Positions 53,297 through 63,004 of a DNA stretch of 64,000 nucleotides are shown in pieces. The position numbers and the translations under genes were made by a program. The stretch covers positions 62,001-126,000 of the forward strand of contig CAZVPF010000002.1 of assembly GCA_964628195.1 (NCBI GenBank), read 5' to 3'. Position 1 is the stretch's first letter; every line of letters starts with the position of its first letter. The notes beneath the pieces were generated by a model. The model had not been told where the DNA came from and did no database searches. It saw only the letters and a list, made by a program, of their open reading frames with translations. This DNA comes from CAZVPF01 sp964628195 (GTDB taxonomy: Bacteria; Planctomycetota; Phycisphaerae; Sedimentisphaerales; Anaerohalosphaeraceae).

Positions 53297-54849
53297 TTAA
53301 GGCACAAATATTATTAAATACAGCCATGCTTTTATACGGCAGCATTTTAGCAATGGCATATTCGGATAAATTCAGCTTTATGCTTATGCCGACAATATCA
53401 TGGCTGAGTTCGTGGCTGGTACTGACATGTGCATATATTTTCCTCTCGATAACGGGATTGATAATTAGCCCGATTTTAGTCGTTGCCTTCCTTGTCGCAG
53501 CAGCAGCGTTATTTATTATAGTATCACGCCACAGATTGATTGCCAATCTGAAAGCCACTTTCGGCGACAGGGACAGGCTTAAAAGGCTTGTTATTTTATA
53601 TTTTGTATGTTTGTTATTCATTTTTTTGATAACAATTAAGCTGCATTATGTTTTCGCAACACCAGACTCCCTTCAGTATAATGCTTTCTCGAAAATCTTT
53701 CATTACTACGCACATTTTGAACGGGGCAATTCAAGAGTTTTTGTTTTTGCTCACAGCGTGCGTCTGCCTTTTATTTCTGCTGTTCAAAATTTTGCTTATT
53801 TACTTGGGATTGGTGCATATACTTCATTTTTTCCGGTGACATCTTTCTTTGTCATAATATTGGTCTTGTTTTTCCTGTTTGACAAAATCAGTATACGGGA
53901 AAAACCCGCCGCCGGGCTCACGTGGTTTTCCATATCAGCCCTTTTATTGCTCTTCAATCGAAACTATCTTCTTCACAGTTTTTACTATCACAGTAATTTG
54001 ACCGTAGCGGCTTACTTTTCAGCAGGAGTTTTTCTTTCACTTCTTTATCTTCGCCGCGAAGAGCCGATTTATTTTTTTTTCTCTTCCGGCCTTCTTGCCT
54101 CGACCGTACTTATCCGCAAAGAAATGCTTATTTTCTCCTTGATACCGATTTTCCTCACATTGTATTTTTTCAAACCATATCGAGCTAAAATACGTTTCTC
54201 GGCTTTAGCATTATTCCTTGTGATTGGTTATCCGTGGTTTTTATGGGGTATTTTTAAGTTGCTTGAGTGGGGAAGTTTTTCATTCAAGAATTTTTCTTCA
54301 GGGCATGGCTCATTCTATCTGCCTATATTGACTTTAGCCTGCACCTTTGCTGCTTTTTTACTGCCTGTTCCAAAGTTTTTTCGCAAGAACAGTATCAAAC
54401 TATCTCTTGTTTCATCTGCACTTTTTTTTCTCATATTGTATTTTCTAAATGGTTCGAGATTAATCGGTTCATTGCGGGATTTGCTTTCACTTGCCCTTGC
54501 CGGCAAAGGCAGATGGCAGCTTTTCTGGTATTGCTTCACTTTTGCGACAGCCATATATATATTAATTATTTATTTAAAAAGCAAACCCAAAGCGTCACTT
54601 TTAGAACATGAGTACAAACCTCTATGCGGACTGAAGTTTGTATTGTCGGTAATCATTGTCTTTTTTGCTTTAAGAATTGTTTTGTATTCGATTTTCACTG
54701 CCCCAAAAGCAAATGCTTATCTTGCCAGCGGAAACAGAATACTTCTGCATATTTTTCCAATCGCAGTATATTTTTGTGGATGCGTTGGGTATTCATTTTC
54801 ATTAATCGCCTCCCGTTTGAGCAAACAGCAAATATTACAATCAAACTGA
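53293..54849 (+). CDS. Multi-spanning membrane protein, GT-C glycosyltransferase-like
   Basis: 518 residues with about twelve membrane helices. The layout resembles GT-C/PMT-like transferases: a first extracytoplasmic loop with an acidic residue (ATPDSLQYNAFSKI, where an Asp follows the second group of helices) and many aromatic helices. The match to any family is weak, so the label rests on topology and on the neighbouring GT2 gene that looks like a polyprenyl-phosphate sugar synthase. TTG start overlapping the previous stop. Strongly AT-rich codon use compared with genes left of 52 kb. Confidence 0.6.
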   Translation: MIKAQILLNTAMLLYGSILAMAYSDKFSFMLMPTISWLSSWLVLTCAYIFLSITGLIISPILVVAFLVAAAALFIIVSRHRLIANLKATFGDRDRLKRLVILYFVCLLFIFLITIKLHYVFATPDSLQYNAFSKIFHYYAHFERGNSRVFVFAHSVRLPFISAVQNFAYLLGIGAYTSFFPVTSFFVIILVLFFLFDKISIREKPAAGLTWFSISALLLLFNRNYLLHSFYYHSNLTVAAYFSAGVFLSLLYLRREEPIYFFFSSGLLASTVLIRKEMLIFSLIPIFLTLYFFKPYRAKIRFSALALFLVIGYPWFLWGIFKLLEWGSFSFKNFSSGHGSFYLPILTLACTFAAFLLPVPKFFRKNSIKLSLVSSALFFLILYFLNGSRLIGSLRDLLSLALAGKGRWQLFWYCFTFATAIYILIIYLKSKPKASLLEHEYKPLCGLKFVLSVIIVFFALRIVLYSIFTAPKANAYLASGNRILLHIFPIAVYFCGCVGYSFSLIASRLSKQQILQSN

Positions 54850-54862
54850 ACGGAAGATTATC

Positions 54863-55735
54863 TTGTCAAAAGCAACCATAATAATACCGGCATATAACGA
54901 AGAGCATGGAATTGAGCGGACTATTGGGCGGCTTAATGAGCTGCTGAAAAAATCCAGCCACGAGTTCGAGGTAATCTTTGTCGATGACGGCTCCACAGAC
55001 GAAACATATAAAAAACTTAAGGAGAGTGATTTCAAGTTCTTCAGGGTTATTCGTCACAAGGTCAACGCGGGCTACGGAGCCGCATTGAAAACCGGGGTCC
55101 AGGCTGCGGCTAATGAGATAATTGTCATAACCGACGCCGACGGCACCTATCCCGTTCAAAAGATCCCGGAACTTATCGACATTATGGTCGACCAGGAGCA
55201 CGACATGGTCGTGGGCTCAAGGGAAGGACGAAAGCTTGAGTTTAACCCTGCCCGTGTTTTTGCAAAATATTTCCTGCACTTACTTGCCAACTACCTGACC
55301 AGCCGTAAGATTCCCGACATAAACTCCGGGCTTAGAGTGATGAACAAAAAAGTTGTGGAACGTTTCATAAACATTCTCCCGGAAGGTTTTTCCTTCACTA
55401 CGACTATTACCCTGGCAATGCTTTCGAATTCATACTCGGTGAAGTACGTACCCATCAATTATAAGTTCCGCAGGGGCAAATCAAAAATAAACCCCTTTGC
55501 CGACACCCTGAATTTCTTCGCTCTCGTGGTCAGGACGGTGATGTATTTTAATCCGCTCAAAATCTTCCTGCCGCTGAGCTTTTTCTTTCTGCTGCTCGGC
55601 TTTGCGGTGCTTGTCATGAGTTACATGTTTGCTGAAAAAATTATGGATGTCACCTGTGGAATAATTCTTATGACTTCGGTCCTGATTCTTTCCATAGGTA
55701 TGCTGGCTGACTTAATAGATAAGAGGATGAAATAA
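54863..55735 (+). CDS. GT2 glycosyltransferase, DPM1/GtrB-like
   Basis: 290 residues: a GT-A domain (1-220) with IIIPAYNEEHGI, VDDGSTDET and the metal motif DADGTYP, the ISGLRVMN-like sequence INSGLRVMNKKVV, and a basic loop (NYKFRRGKSKINP), then two membrane helices (about 230-285). This is the form of polyprenyl-phosphate mannose/glucose synthases, which make lipid-linked sugars for GT-C enzymes such as the preceding gene product. TTG start with GGAAG seven bases upstream. Confidence 0.88.
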   Translation: MSKATIIIPAYNEEHGIERTIGRLNELLKKSSHEFEVIFVDDGSTDETYKKLKESDFKFFRVIRHKVNAGYGAALKTGVQAAANEIIVITDADGTYPVQKIPELIDIMVDQEHDMVVGSREGRKLEFNPARVFAKYFLHLLANYLTSRKIPDINSGLRVMNKKVVERFINILPEGFSFTTTITLAMLSNSYSVKYVPINYKFRRGKSKINPFADTLNFFALVVRTVMYFNPLKIFLPLSFFFLLLGFAVLVMSYMFAEKIMDVTCGIILMTSVLILSIGMLADLIDKRMK

Positions 55736-55772
55736 AGATAATTACAAATAGATTGGTTATGATGGAAATATA

Positions 55773-57191
55773 ATGAAAGTGATGCTAATCTCACAGCCGG
55801 GCAAAGAAACCATCAAAAGCGATCTGGCAAAGCTGATCCATGAAGAAAGAGGTGTGAACCCGCCCATCGGGCTTCTTTACGTTGCAGCTTCCATAAAACA
55901 ATGGTCCGGGCATGAAGTAAAAGTAGTTGACGCAGCAGTGGATAATTTGTCGGTCGAACAGATTAAGAGCGAAGTTGAATCTTACTGGCCGGATGTGGTT
56001 GGTATGACGCTTACCACTTTCTCTTTGATTGAAAGTATAAGCATAGCCAAAGCAATTAAACAGTTAAACAGCGACATAAAGATCATTGCAGGGGGCATAC
56101 ATATTTATATTTACCCCGAGGAAACGCTGAAACTGGGGTGTTTCGATTACGGCGTGCTCGGCGAAGCAGAAAATATAATCTGCCCCTTGCTTGACTGCAT
56201 AGAGAAAGGCATTGAGCCCTCGCAAGTAAAAGGTGTTGTATACAAAGCAGATGGCGGTGTTCATTACACAGGCGAGCCCAGACTGCTTGAAGACCTAGAC
56301 AGCATACCTTTTCCGGATCGGACTATGCTGCCTTACAAAAAGTACAATTCGATAGTTGCAAAGCATAACCCTGTAAGTATTATGATTACCAGCCGGGGTT
56401 GTCCGTACGGCTGCATATTCTGCGATAGGCCGCATTTAGGCAAAAGGTTTCGCATGCGTTCTGCGGAAAACGTTGTTGACGAGTTCGAGGAATGCTACAA
56501 ATTAGGAATCGGGGAGATTCTGGTGTATGATGACACTTTTACACTGAATTCTCAACGGGTGATTGACATCTGCGAAGGTCTGGTCGATAGGGGGATTAAT
56601 ATTTCATGGGGAATAAGAGCAAGGGTGGACACTGTAAACGAAAAGATGATAAAGGCTCTTAAAAAAGCCGGCTGTGTCAGGGTGAACTACGGTGTTGAAT
56701 CCGGCAGCCCGGATATCTTAAAAACTCTTAACAAGGGGATAACCCTTGAACAGGTTGAAAAGGCCTTTGCAATGACCCGAAAGTTTGGAATAGACACACT
56801 TGCTTATTTCATGATTGGCTGCCCCGGAGACACACTTGAAACGATCGAACGTACTCAGGAGATTGCCAAAAAGATTAAGCCTTCATACGCGCACTTTACA
56901 ATTTTGATGCCTTTCCCTGCTACCAAAATATACACCGATGCCGTTGATAACAAAATTATCAGCAGTGATGTTTGGAGGGAATTTGCAGAGAGCCCTCAAA
57001 GTGATTTTGAGATACCGGTTTATGAAGAAAGTTTCAAACGGGAGGAACTAATAGACCTGCTCACAAAATGTAATAAATCTTTCTACCTGAGGCCGACCTT
57101 CGTAATTCGAGAATTATTCAAAAAAAAGCAGTTCGACCAGGTTTTCAAAGAGATAAAGGTTGCCTGGCGTCTTTTATTCAAGGGAAAATAA
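55773..57191 (+). CDS. B12-binding-domain radical SAM protein
   Basis: 472 residues: an N-terminal cobalamin-binding-like domain (about 1-140, ERGVNPPIGLLYVAAS), then a radical SAM domain with the cluster motif GCPYGCIFC near residue 207 and GVESGSPDILKTLNKG further on, and a C-terminal helical tail. Related enzymes do methylations, methylthiolations or rearrangements on unactivated carbons. In a glycan island it may modify a sugar or lipid carrier; this is inference. The classic B12 DxHxxG motif is not evident, so cobalamin binding is unproven. Confidence 0.88.
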   Translation: MKVMLISQPGKETIKSDLAKLIHEERGVNPPIGLLYVAASIKQWSGHEVKVVDAAVDNLSVEQIKSEVESYWPDVVGMTLTTFSLIESISIAKAIKQLNSDIKIIAGGIHIYIYPEETLKLGCFDYGVLGEAENIICPLLDCIEKGIEPSQVKGVVYKADGGVHYTGEPRLLEDLDSIPFPDRTMLPYKKYNSIVAKHNPVSIMITSRGCPYGCIFCDRPHLGKRFRMRSAENVVDEFEECYKLGIGEILVYDDTFTLNSQRVIDICEGLVDRGINISWGIRARVDTVNEKMIKALKKAGCVRVNYGVESGSPDILKTLNKGITLEQVEKAFAMTRKFGIDTLAYFMIGCPGDTLETIERTQEIAKKIKPSYAHFTILMPFPATKIYTDAVDNKIISSDVWREFAESPQSDFEIPVYEESFKREELIDLLTKCNKSFYLRPTFVIRELFKKKQFDQVFKEIKVAWRLLFKGK

Positions 57192-57194
57192 GTC

Positions 57195-57773
57195 ATGTCC
57201 GAAAAAGTCAGGGATGGAGCTCTAAGTGGATTGCTGAGAACCTTAAGATTTAGAGAAGTTGTTCCACACATTAAGGGCAGAAGAATACTGGACATCGGCT
57301 GTGACCAGGGCTATATCATACCGCATCTTCCTGATGACATCGAATACATAGGCATAGATCAGGATGAGCATATGCTTGGCAAGGCAAGAATAAAATATCC
57401 GGATCACATTTTTTACAAAATCGAAATAAATGCAGATACTGTCGGAACAGTTGAACTCGGGACTTTTGATACTATACTTATGGTTGCGGTAATAGAACAT
57501 ATGGACCAGCCGTTTGAGATACTGACAGGATTAAGCAGCTTCCTGAATGTAAACGGAAGGATAATCATAACTTCACCTGCAGAAAAAGGCCACGGTTTAC
57601 TGAGCGGTTTGAGCTGTTTGGGCCTGACAAGAAATGACAAAGATGAACATGAATCATATATTGATAATGCAATGATGTCTGGATTTATTGCGGAAAGCAG
57701 CCTCGAAGGAATCTTGCATAAAACATTTGAATTTGGTTTGAATCAGTTATGGGTTTTGAAAAAGAATAACTAA
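57195..57773 (+). CDS. SAM-dependent methyltransferase
   Basis: 192-residue class I methyltransferase. Motif I is ILDIGCDQGYIIP, the acidic residue ends strand 2 in YIGIDQDEHML, and motif post-I/II is DTILMVAVIEHMDQP. It is short but complete. It begins three bases after the radical SAM gene and likely methylates a glycan or lipid intermediate; the target is not readable. Confidence 0.87.
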   Translation: MSEKVRDGALSGLLRTLRFREVVPHIKGRRILDIGCDQGYIIPHLPDDIEYIGIDQDEHMLGKARIKYPDHIFYKIEINADTVGTVELGTFDTILMVAVIEHMDQPFEILTGLSSFLNVNGRIIITSPAEKGHGLLSGLSCLGLTRNDKDEHESYIDNAMMSGFIAESSLEGILHKTFEFGLNQLWVLKKNN

Positions 57774-57807
57774 CGGAAATACATGTTAGATTAACTTTTA
57801 CTAAAGG

Positions 57808-58851
57808 ATGTTTTATATAGCTAAATCAAATCACAATATTTATACCGGCTTTTCAAATTACGAAGAATTCAACCAGCAAGACAGAAAAATTCGCGCAGAG
57901 TCAGAGTTAGAAAAGTGGGGACAAGAGGCTGATATTTTCAGAAAATATCGTCTAAAATGGAAAAAAGCCGCTGAAGAAGATTTTCTGCCTGAGCATCCTC
58001 TAAATGTGGACATTGAGCTTTCCGATATTTGCAACCTGAGATGCAAGATGTGTGCGCAGGGCATGGGAACAGTTCGAGGAGCGGGTTTTATGAGTAATGA
58101 TATTGTTTGTAATATCATTGACCAATGTGCCCAAACAGGTGTTTATTCGATTAAGTTCAATTGGCGAGGTGAGGCTACGCTAAATCCATTCCTGCCCGAA
58201 GCGATCAGCTATGCAAAGAAAAAGGGTATTCTTGAAGTGCAGATCAACACCAACGGACTTCCTTCACAAAAAGATATTATCATTGAATGCGCTGAGAATG
58301 GGCTTGACAGGGTCATTTTCTCGGTTGACGGGTTCTCAAAACAGACCTATGAAAGTATCCGAATAAACGGCAGTTATGAGCGGCTGCTTGAAAATATTCA
58401 CAATCTTATTGACTGGAAAAAAAATTCTGCAGGTTCAAAGCCCCATGTAAGGGTTCAAATGGTACGTACCAAACAAAATGCACATGAAGTGGAAGATTTT
58501 ATCGAATACTGGCAGCAGCTGGTTGACGATGTGCGGATAAGTGATGTTATGGATCGCGGGCAAGGCGGAGATCTCACCGTGGCAGACCAGGTCGTTACGG
58601 GAAGACGAAGGTGTCCACAACCTTTCCAGAGACTTACGATCGGCAGGGACTGCAGGGTTAGCCCCTGCTGCGCAGACTGGGACCAGGAATTTATTCTTGG
58701 CGATATTCGTCAAAACACATTGATGGAGATGTGGCAGTGTGAGATGATCAATGATTTACGCGAAAAACTCAGAAATATACAGCATCACAAGATTAAAATT
58801 TGCAGAAGCTGTCCTGTTAAAGAAAGTTACATTTGGCGAAAAATAAAGTAA
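57808..58851 (+). CDS. Radical SAM/SPASM-like protein
   Basis: 347 residues. The radical SAM cluster motif is CNLRCKMC near residue 72, in LSDICNLRCKMCAQGMG. FNWRGEATLNP and VIFSVDGFSKQTYESIR are typical. The C-terminal cysteines (RRCPQPF, CRVSPCCADW, CRSCPV) resemble a SPASM domain that binds auxiliary iron-sulfur clusters, as in sugar- or peptide-modifying enzymes. The start is unclear: AAAGG is directly against ATG 57808 with no spacing. The end overlaps the next gene by 19 bases. Confidence 0.85.
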   Translation: MFYIAKSNHNIYTGFSNYEEFNQQDRKIRAESELEKWGQEADIFRKYRLKWKKAAEEDFLPEHPLNVDIELSDICNLRCKMCAQGMGTVRGAGFMSNDIVCNIIDQCAQTGVYSIKFNWRGEATLNPFLPEAISYAKKKGILEVQINTNGLPSQKDIIIECAENGLDRVIFSVDGFSKQTYESIRINGSYERLLENIHNLIDWKKNSAGSKPHVRVQMVRTKQNAHEVEDFIEYWQQLVDDVRISDVMDRGQGGDLTVADQVVTGRRRCPQPFQRLTIGRDCRVSPCCADWDQEFILGDIRQNTLMEMWQCEMINDLREKLRNIQHHKIKICRSCPVKESYIWRKIK

Positions 58852-61800
58852 AAATAATAGCCGAGATTGCTAATGCTCACCAGGGCAATCCTGAGTTGGC
58901 TTTGGAGTTAGCACGAGCAAGCATCGAGGCCGGTGCAGATGCTGTGAAGTTTCAGGTATATTTCGCTGAAGAGCTTTTGGTCGGCACGCATAGCCGTTTC
59001 GAACATTTCAAAAATCAGTCTTTTAGTGAAGATGACTGGGACAAAATTTTTGAAAAGGTATGCAAGTTTGGCTCAGAAGTGTATGCGGATGTTTTTGGAG
59101 CAAAAGCGATTGCTGTCGCTGCAAAATACGACCTGGATGGGTTGAAAATACATTCCTCTGATTTGACCAACACCAGCCTTCTCAATAAGGCGGCAAAGTA
59201 TAAAAGAAAATTGTTTTTGGCTGTTGGGGGCAGCACAATTCTGGAAATTAAATACGCACTTGATCGGTTGGCCAATGCGGGCTGTTCCAGCCGGATTGTT
59301 CTAATGCATGGATTTCAGGCTTATCCCACCAAGGTCGAGCATGCAGCACTTTGCAGGCTCAAAATGCTTAAAGAATACTTCGGAGATTCTGTTTCGCTCG
59401 GCTATTCGGATCATGCCGACGCGGAGACTGATTTTTCACTGTTTCTGCCGTTAATCTCGCTTCCATTCGAAGTTCGGTACATCGAAAAGCATGTTACGCT
59501 TGACCGTGCTTCCAGGGGGGTCGATTACTATTCTTCTTATGAGCCGGATGAGCTTGCAAATTTTATTGAATGTGTCAGGGTGGCTGAGAAAGCTATAGGT
59601 GATAAGCCTTTATGTTTTTCACAGTCCGAAAAAGTTTACAGGAAAACGGTAAAAAAACAGTGGGTCGCCGCCCGTGACATGCAAAAAGGTGACGTTATAA
59701 ATGAGTCGGACTTGGTCATGCTCCGTACCGAGGACTCTGTGAACGGCGCCGCTTATGAAAGTCTTATAGGCAGCAAACTGGTTTGCGATGTCGCAAAAGA
59801 GCAGGTTATTTCCAGAAATGATATCAAAAACAGAATTTTAGCGGTAGTGGTAGCTCGTTCGGATTCGAGCAGGCTTCCCGGAAAGGCCGTCTGTCCGATC
59901 AACGGTGAGCCGGCCATAAGCCACTTGTTAAACCGCCTCGAAAGGGCCAAGGATAAAGGCTTTCTGGACACCATTGCATTTTGCACCACAACAGAGCCCT
60001 CTGACGATAAACTTGTGACTATAGCCTCGAAGCACTCTTGTTTTGTGTACAGGGGTTCGGTCGAAGATGTGTTGGCACGCATGATGCTGGCAATAGATGA
60101 TCACCATGATCACAACATAGTGCTTCGCGTTACCGGCGACGACCTGTTGATTGATCCTGATTATCTGCATAAAACAATTGAACATCACCTGAAAAGCAAT
60201 GCACATTACACCGATGCAAAGCAGTTGCCAAGTGGAACGGAAGTTGAGGTTTTCGATTCTGAAATTCTCAAGCTTATTTATGAATTATCACATGACAGCA
60301 GCGGTTCGGAATATTTGACAAATTACATAGTAAGTAACGCCGACCAGTTTCACCTGGCGAGTCTGCCTGTTCCAGGCAGGCATGCTAAAAACTACCGGTT
60401 GACCCTCGACACGAAACAGGACTACGAGGTCATAAAAAATATTCTGGAATATTTTGAATCGATCGGCCTGAAGTATGATTACACACTGGATGACATTTGC
60501 GAGTATTTTGAGAATTACCCTAAGGCACAAGCCGCTAATCGAACCGTCAGGCAAAAAACAACGCCGTTGACAGTGGATACGAGGATTAACTGGGGAAATT
60601 ACACCCGTAGTCCGCTGGTCAGCGTATATATCGTGAACCATAACTACGGGAGCTATATAAAACAAGCCATCGATTCAACGCTTAATCAAAAGTTCAGGGA
60701 TTTTGAGGTAATTATTATTGACGATGGCTCGACCGATGATTCGAGGAAGGTCATTGAATGCTATCGGAATAACCCTCGGGTTTCGGTCGTTTACCAGGAA
60801 AATAAGGGCCTGAATGTAACCTGCAATATTGCCTTGAAGCTTTCAAAGGGAAAATACATCATGCGTCTCGACGCGGATGATTACCTGGATGAAAACGCAT
60901 TGCTTGTAATGGTCGAGAGGCTCGAACGACAGGAAAATGCGGCGATAATATTTCCGGATTATTATATTGTCGACCGGGACGGTAATATTCTTTCTCTCGA
61001 AAGAAGGCACGACTTCAGTCAAGTGGAACTCCTTGATCAGCCTGCCCATGGCGCATGTTCGTTGATAAGGAAATCCTGTCTGCTCGAAGCGGGTGGTTAT
61101 AACGAGAAATATAATTGCCAGGATGGTTATGACCTCTGGTTTAAAATGACCAGGGATTATAGAGTCACAAATGTAAATCTTCCGCTATTCTATTATCGCC
61201 GCCACGATAAAAACCTCACTTTGAAAGAGGACCGCCTTTTGTTCACCAGGCATGAACTTATAAAGGAGCACACAGCCGAATACAATATAAATAACAAAAA
61301 ACACCTTTGTATTCTTCCAATCCGTGCTTTTCCCGATGGGAATTCACTTGCTGTCAGGCCTTTTGCAGGCTCGAGTCTTCTTGACTTAACGCTTGCGCAG
61401 ATTCGGGAAAGTGAGAATGTAACTCAAACGGTAGTTACAAGCCCTGACAACAAAGTCCTCGATATTGCAGGAAAATATGACTCAGACTTGGTTTTGACAC
61501 TGGACCAAAGGCCGGTTGATTTGAGCGGATATAATACCCGTATAGAACAAACGGTGAATTATTTGCTTGAAAGGTATTTTGCAGACATTGAATTTGACAC
61601 GATAACGATTGTCAACTACGAGTACCCTTTTAGAAAGCCGATCTATATAGATAAGGCAATAAACACTCTCTATCTTTATAACGTTGACGCTGTCATAGCA
61701 GTTGAACAGAAAAATGCGAATTATTATCAGCATTACGGCAATGGCCTCGTTCCCTTTAAGACAAACACGGAACTCAATCTGGAAAGAGAGTTTATTTATG

Positions 61801-61970
61801 AAGAAGCTGGAGGAATTCACTGCATACGGTTTGATTCCTATCAGCGATACGGATCAATGCTGAGTGGCAAAATCGGACATATAGTTATGGACCGTCTGAG
61901 CGTTAGAAAAGCCGAGTGTGAAATTGACTTTGAGATGCTTGAAATGTTATTTAAAAAGAGCGTTAAATGA
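58833..61970 (+). CDS. Four-domain fusion: NeuB - SpsF-like cytidylyltransferase - GT2 - NeuA-like
   Basis: 1045 residues. (1) 1-330: sialic-acid-synthase domain (AEIANAHQGN, GADAVKFQVY, LGYSDHAD, IEKHVTLD) with a C-terminal SAF domain; it would condense a hexose derivative with PEP. (2) about 333-560: SpsF-type nucleotidyltransferase (VVARSDSSRLPGK, RVTGDDLLIDPD). (3) about 595-820: GT2 domain (SVYIVNHNYGSYIKQAI, IDDGSTDDS, RLDADDY). (4) about 824-1045: NeuA-like CMP-sugar synthetase fold (RPFAGSSLLDLTLAQI, YPFRKPIYIDKAI), with the usual RxGSKG loop degenerate (IRAFPDGNS). One protein thus holds synthesis, activation and transfer modules for a nonulosonate-type sugar. TTG start inside the preceding gene; coupled by ATGA to neuB downstream. 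Confidence 0.85.
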   Translation: MAKNKVKIIAEIANAHQGNPELALELARASIEAGADAVKFQVYFAEELLVGTHSRFEHFKNQSFSEDDWDKIFEKVCKFGSEVYADVFGAKAIAVAAKYDLDGLKIHSSDLTNTSLLNKAAKYKRKLFLAVGGSTILEIKYALDRLANAGCSSRIVLMHGFQAYPTKVEHAALCRLKMLKEYFGDSVSLGYSDHADAETDFSLFLPLISLPFEVRYIEKHVTLDRASRGVDYYSSYEPDELANFIECVRVAEKAIGDKPLCFSQSEKVYRKTVKKQWVAARDMQKGDVINESDLVMLRTEDSVNGAAYESLIGSKLVCDVAKEQVISRNDIKNRILAVVVARSDSSRLPGKAVCPINGEPAISHLLNRLERAKDKGFLDTIAFCTTTEPSDDKLVTIASKHSCFVYRGSVEDVLARMMLAIDDHHDHNIVLRVTGDDLLIDPDYLHKTIEHHLKSNAHYTDAKQLPSGTEVEVFDSEILKLIYELSHDSSGSEYLTNYIVSNADQFHLASLPVPGRHAKNYRLTLDTKQDYEVIKNILEYFESIGLKYDYTLDDICEYFENYPKAQAANRTVRQKTTPLTVDTRINWGNYTRSPLVSVYIVNHNYGSYIKQAIDSTLNQKFRDFEVIIIDDGSTDDSRKVIECYRNNPRVSVVYQENKGLNVTCNIALKLSKGKYIMRLDADDYLDENALLVMVERLERQENAAIIFPDYYIVDRDGNILSLERRHDFSQVELLDQPAHGACSLIRKSCLLEAGGYNEKYNCQDGYDLWFKMTRDYRVTNVNLPLFYYRRHDKNLTLKEDRLLFTRHELIKEHTAEYNINNKKHLCILPIRAFPDGNSLAVRPFAGSSLLDLTLAQIRESENVTQTVVTSPDNKVLDIAGKYDSDLVLTLDQRPVDLSGYNTRIEQTVNYLLERYFADIEFDTITIVNYEYPFRKPIYIDKAINTLYLYNVDAVIAVEQKNANYYQHYGNGLVPFKTNTELNLEREFIYEEAGGIHCIRFDSYQRYGSMLSGKIGHIVMDRLSVRKAECEIDFEMLEMLFKKSVK

Positions 61971-62980
61971 ACTGTTTTAAGGGAAAATACGGTCCTTATA
62001 TTATTGCCGAGATAGGCGGCAATCATGAAGGAGATTTTGAGTATGCAAAACGGCTGACAGAGCTTGCCGTAAGGTCCGGTGCCGATGCGGTTAAATATCA
62101 GTTATACACCGGCGATTCCCTTGTCAACAGGCTTGAGGATTTGGATCGCAACAAACATTTTAAAAAATTTCAGTTGAGAGACGAGCAGTATATCGAACTT
62201 GCTGAGATTTGCAGCTCCTTTGGCGTCACGTTTATGGCTTCAGTATGGAACATCGATGCTTTTGATTTTATCGATCCTTACATGAAAGTATATAAGATCG
62301 GGTCGGGTGACTTGACCGCTTACAACGTTATTAAACGCACGGTCGAAACAGGAAAGCCGATAATTATGTCCACTGGCCTTTCCACAATGACTGAAGTTCT
62401 CGAAACTGTTAAGTTTATTACTGGGCTTGATAAAAGCTATATCACAGACAGGAAACTGGCACTGATGCAGTGTTCGGCTATGTATCCTATACCGGATGAA
62501 GATGCAAATTTGAATGTTATGCTCTCATTGAGAGAAAAGACTTCTCTGCCTGTAGGCTATTCCGATCACACTTTAGGAACTGATGCACTTGAGACGGCTG
62601 CTGCGATGGGGGCTGAAATCCTTGAGATGCATTTTACAGACACCAGGCAGCACAAAACTTTCAGGGACCATAAGATCGCATTAACAGCCCCTGAGATAGA
62701 AAACTTGATTGAAAAGATTAAAAAAATATATTTGCTCCAGGGAAACTACGATAAAAAGCCGGTAACTTCCGAAATTCAGGCAGGTCATGTCATTTCTTTT
62801 CGGCGTGGGGTTTATCCGCTGACAGATTTACCTGCGGGCCATAAGATTGATAAAACTGACCTTGTGACTTTAAGGCCTTGTCACGGGATCGGAGCAAATC
62901 ACTTTTATGAAATTGTAGGCAAAACTTTGAAAATAGATGTAAAAAAGCTTCAGCTTTTAGGATGGAATATGTTTGATTAA
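61967..62980 (+). CDS. neuB: Second NeuB-type nonulosonic acid synthase
   Basis: 337-residue PEP-dependent synthase of the sialic/legionaminic/pseudaminic acid family. Motifs: YIIAEIGGNHEGD, GADAVKYQLY, YKIGSGDLTAYN, IMSTGLSTM, MQCSAMYPIPDEDANL and VGYSDHTLGTD (metal His). The usual EKHFTLD reads EMHFTDT here, keeping the second metal His but changing its neighbours. A SAF antifreeze-like domain (about 270-337, SFRRGVYPLTDLPAGHKID) is present. It is translationally coupled to the fusion gene. Which sugar it makes is not determined. Confidence 0.92.
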   Translation: MNCFKGKYGPYIIAEIGGNHEGDFEYAKRLTELAVRSGADAVKYQLYTGDSLVNRLEDLDRNKHFKKFQLRDEQYIELAEICSSFGVTFMASVWNIDAFDFIDPYMKVYKIGSGDLTAYNVIKRTVETGKPIIMSTGLSTMTEVLETVKFITGLDKSYITDRKLALMQCSAMYPIPDEDANLNVMLSLREKTSLPVGYSDHTLGTDALETAAAMGAEILEMHFTDTRQHKTFRDHKIALTAPEIENLIEKIKKIYLLQGNYDKKPVTSEIQAGHVISFRRGVYPLTDLPAGHKIDKTDLVTLRPCHGIGANHFYEIVGKTLKIDVKKLQLLGWNMFD

Positions 62981-63004
62981 TTTTTTTATGAGGATAGAAA
63001 GCCA

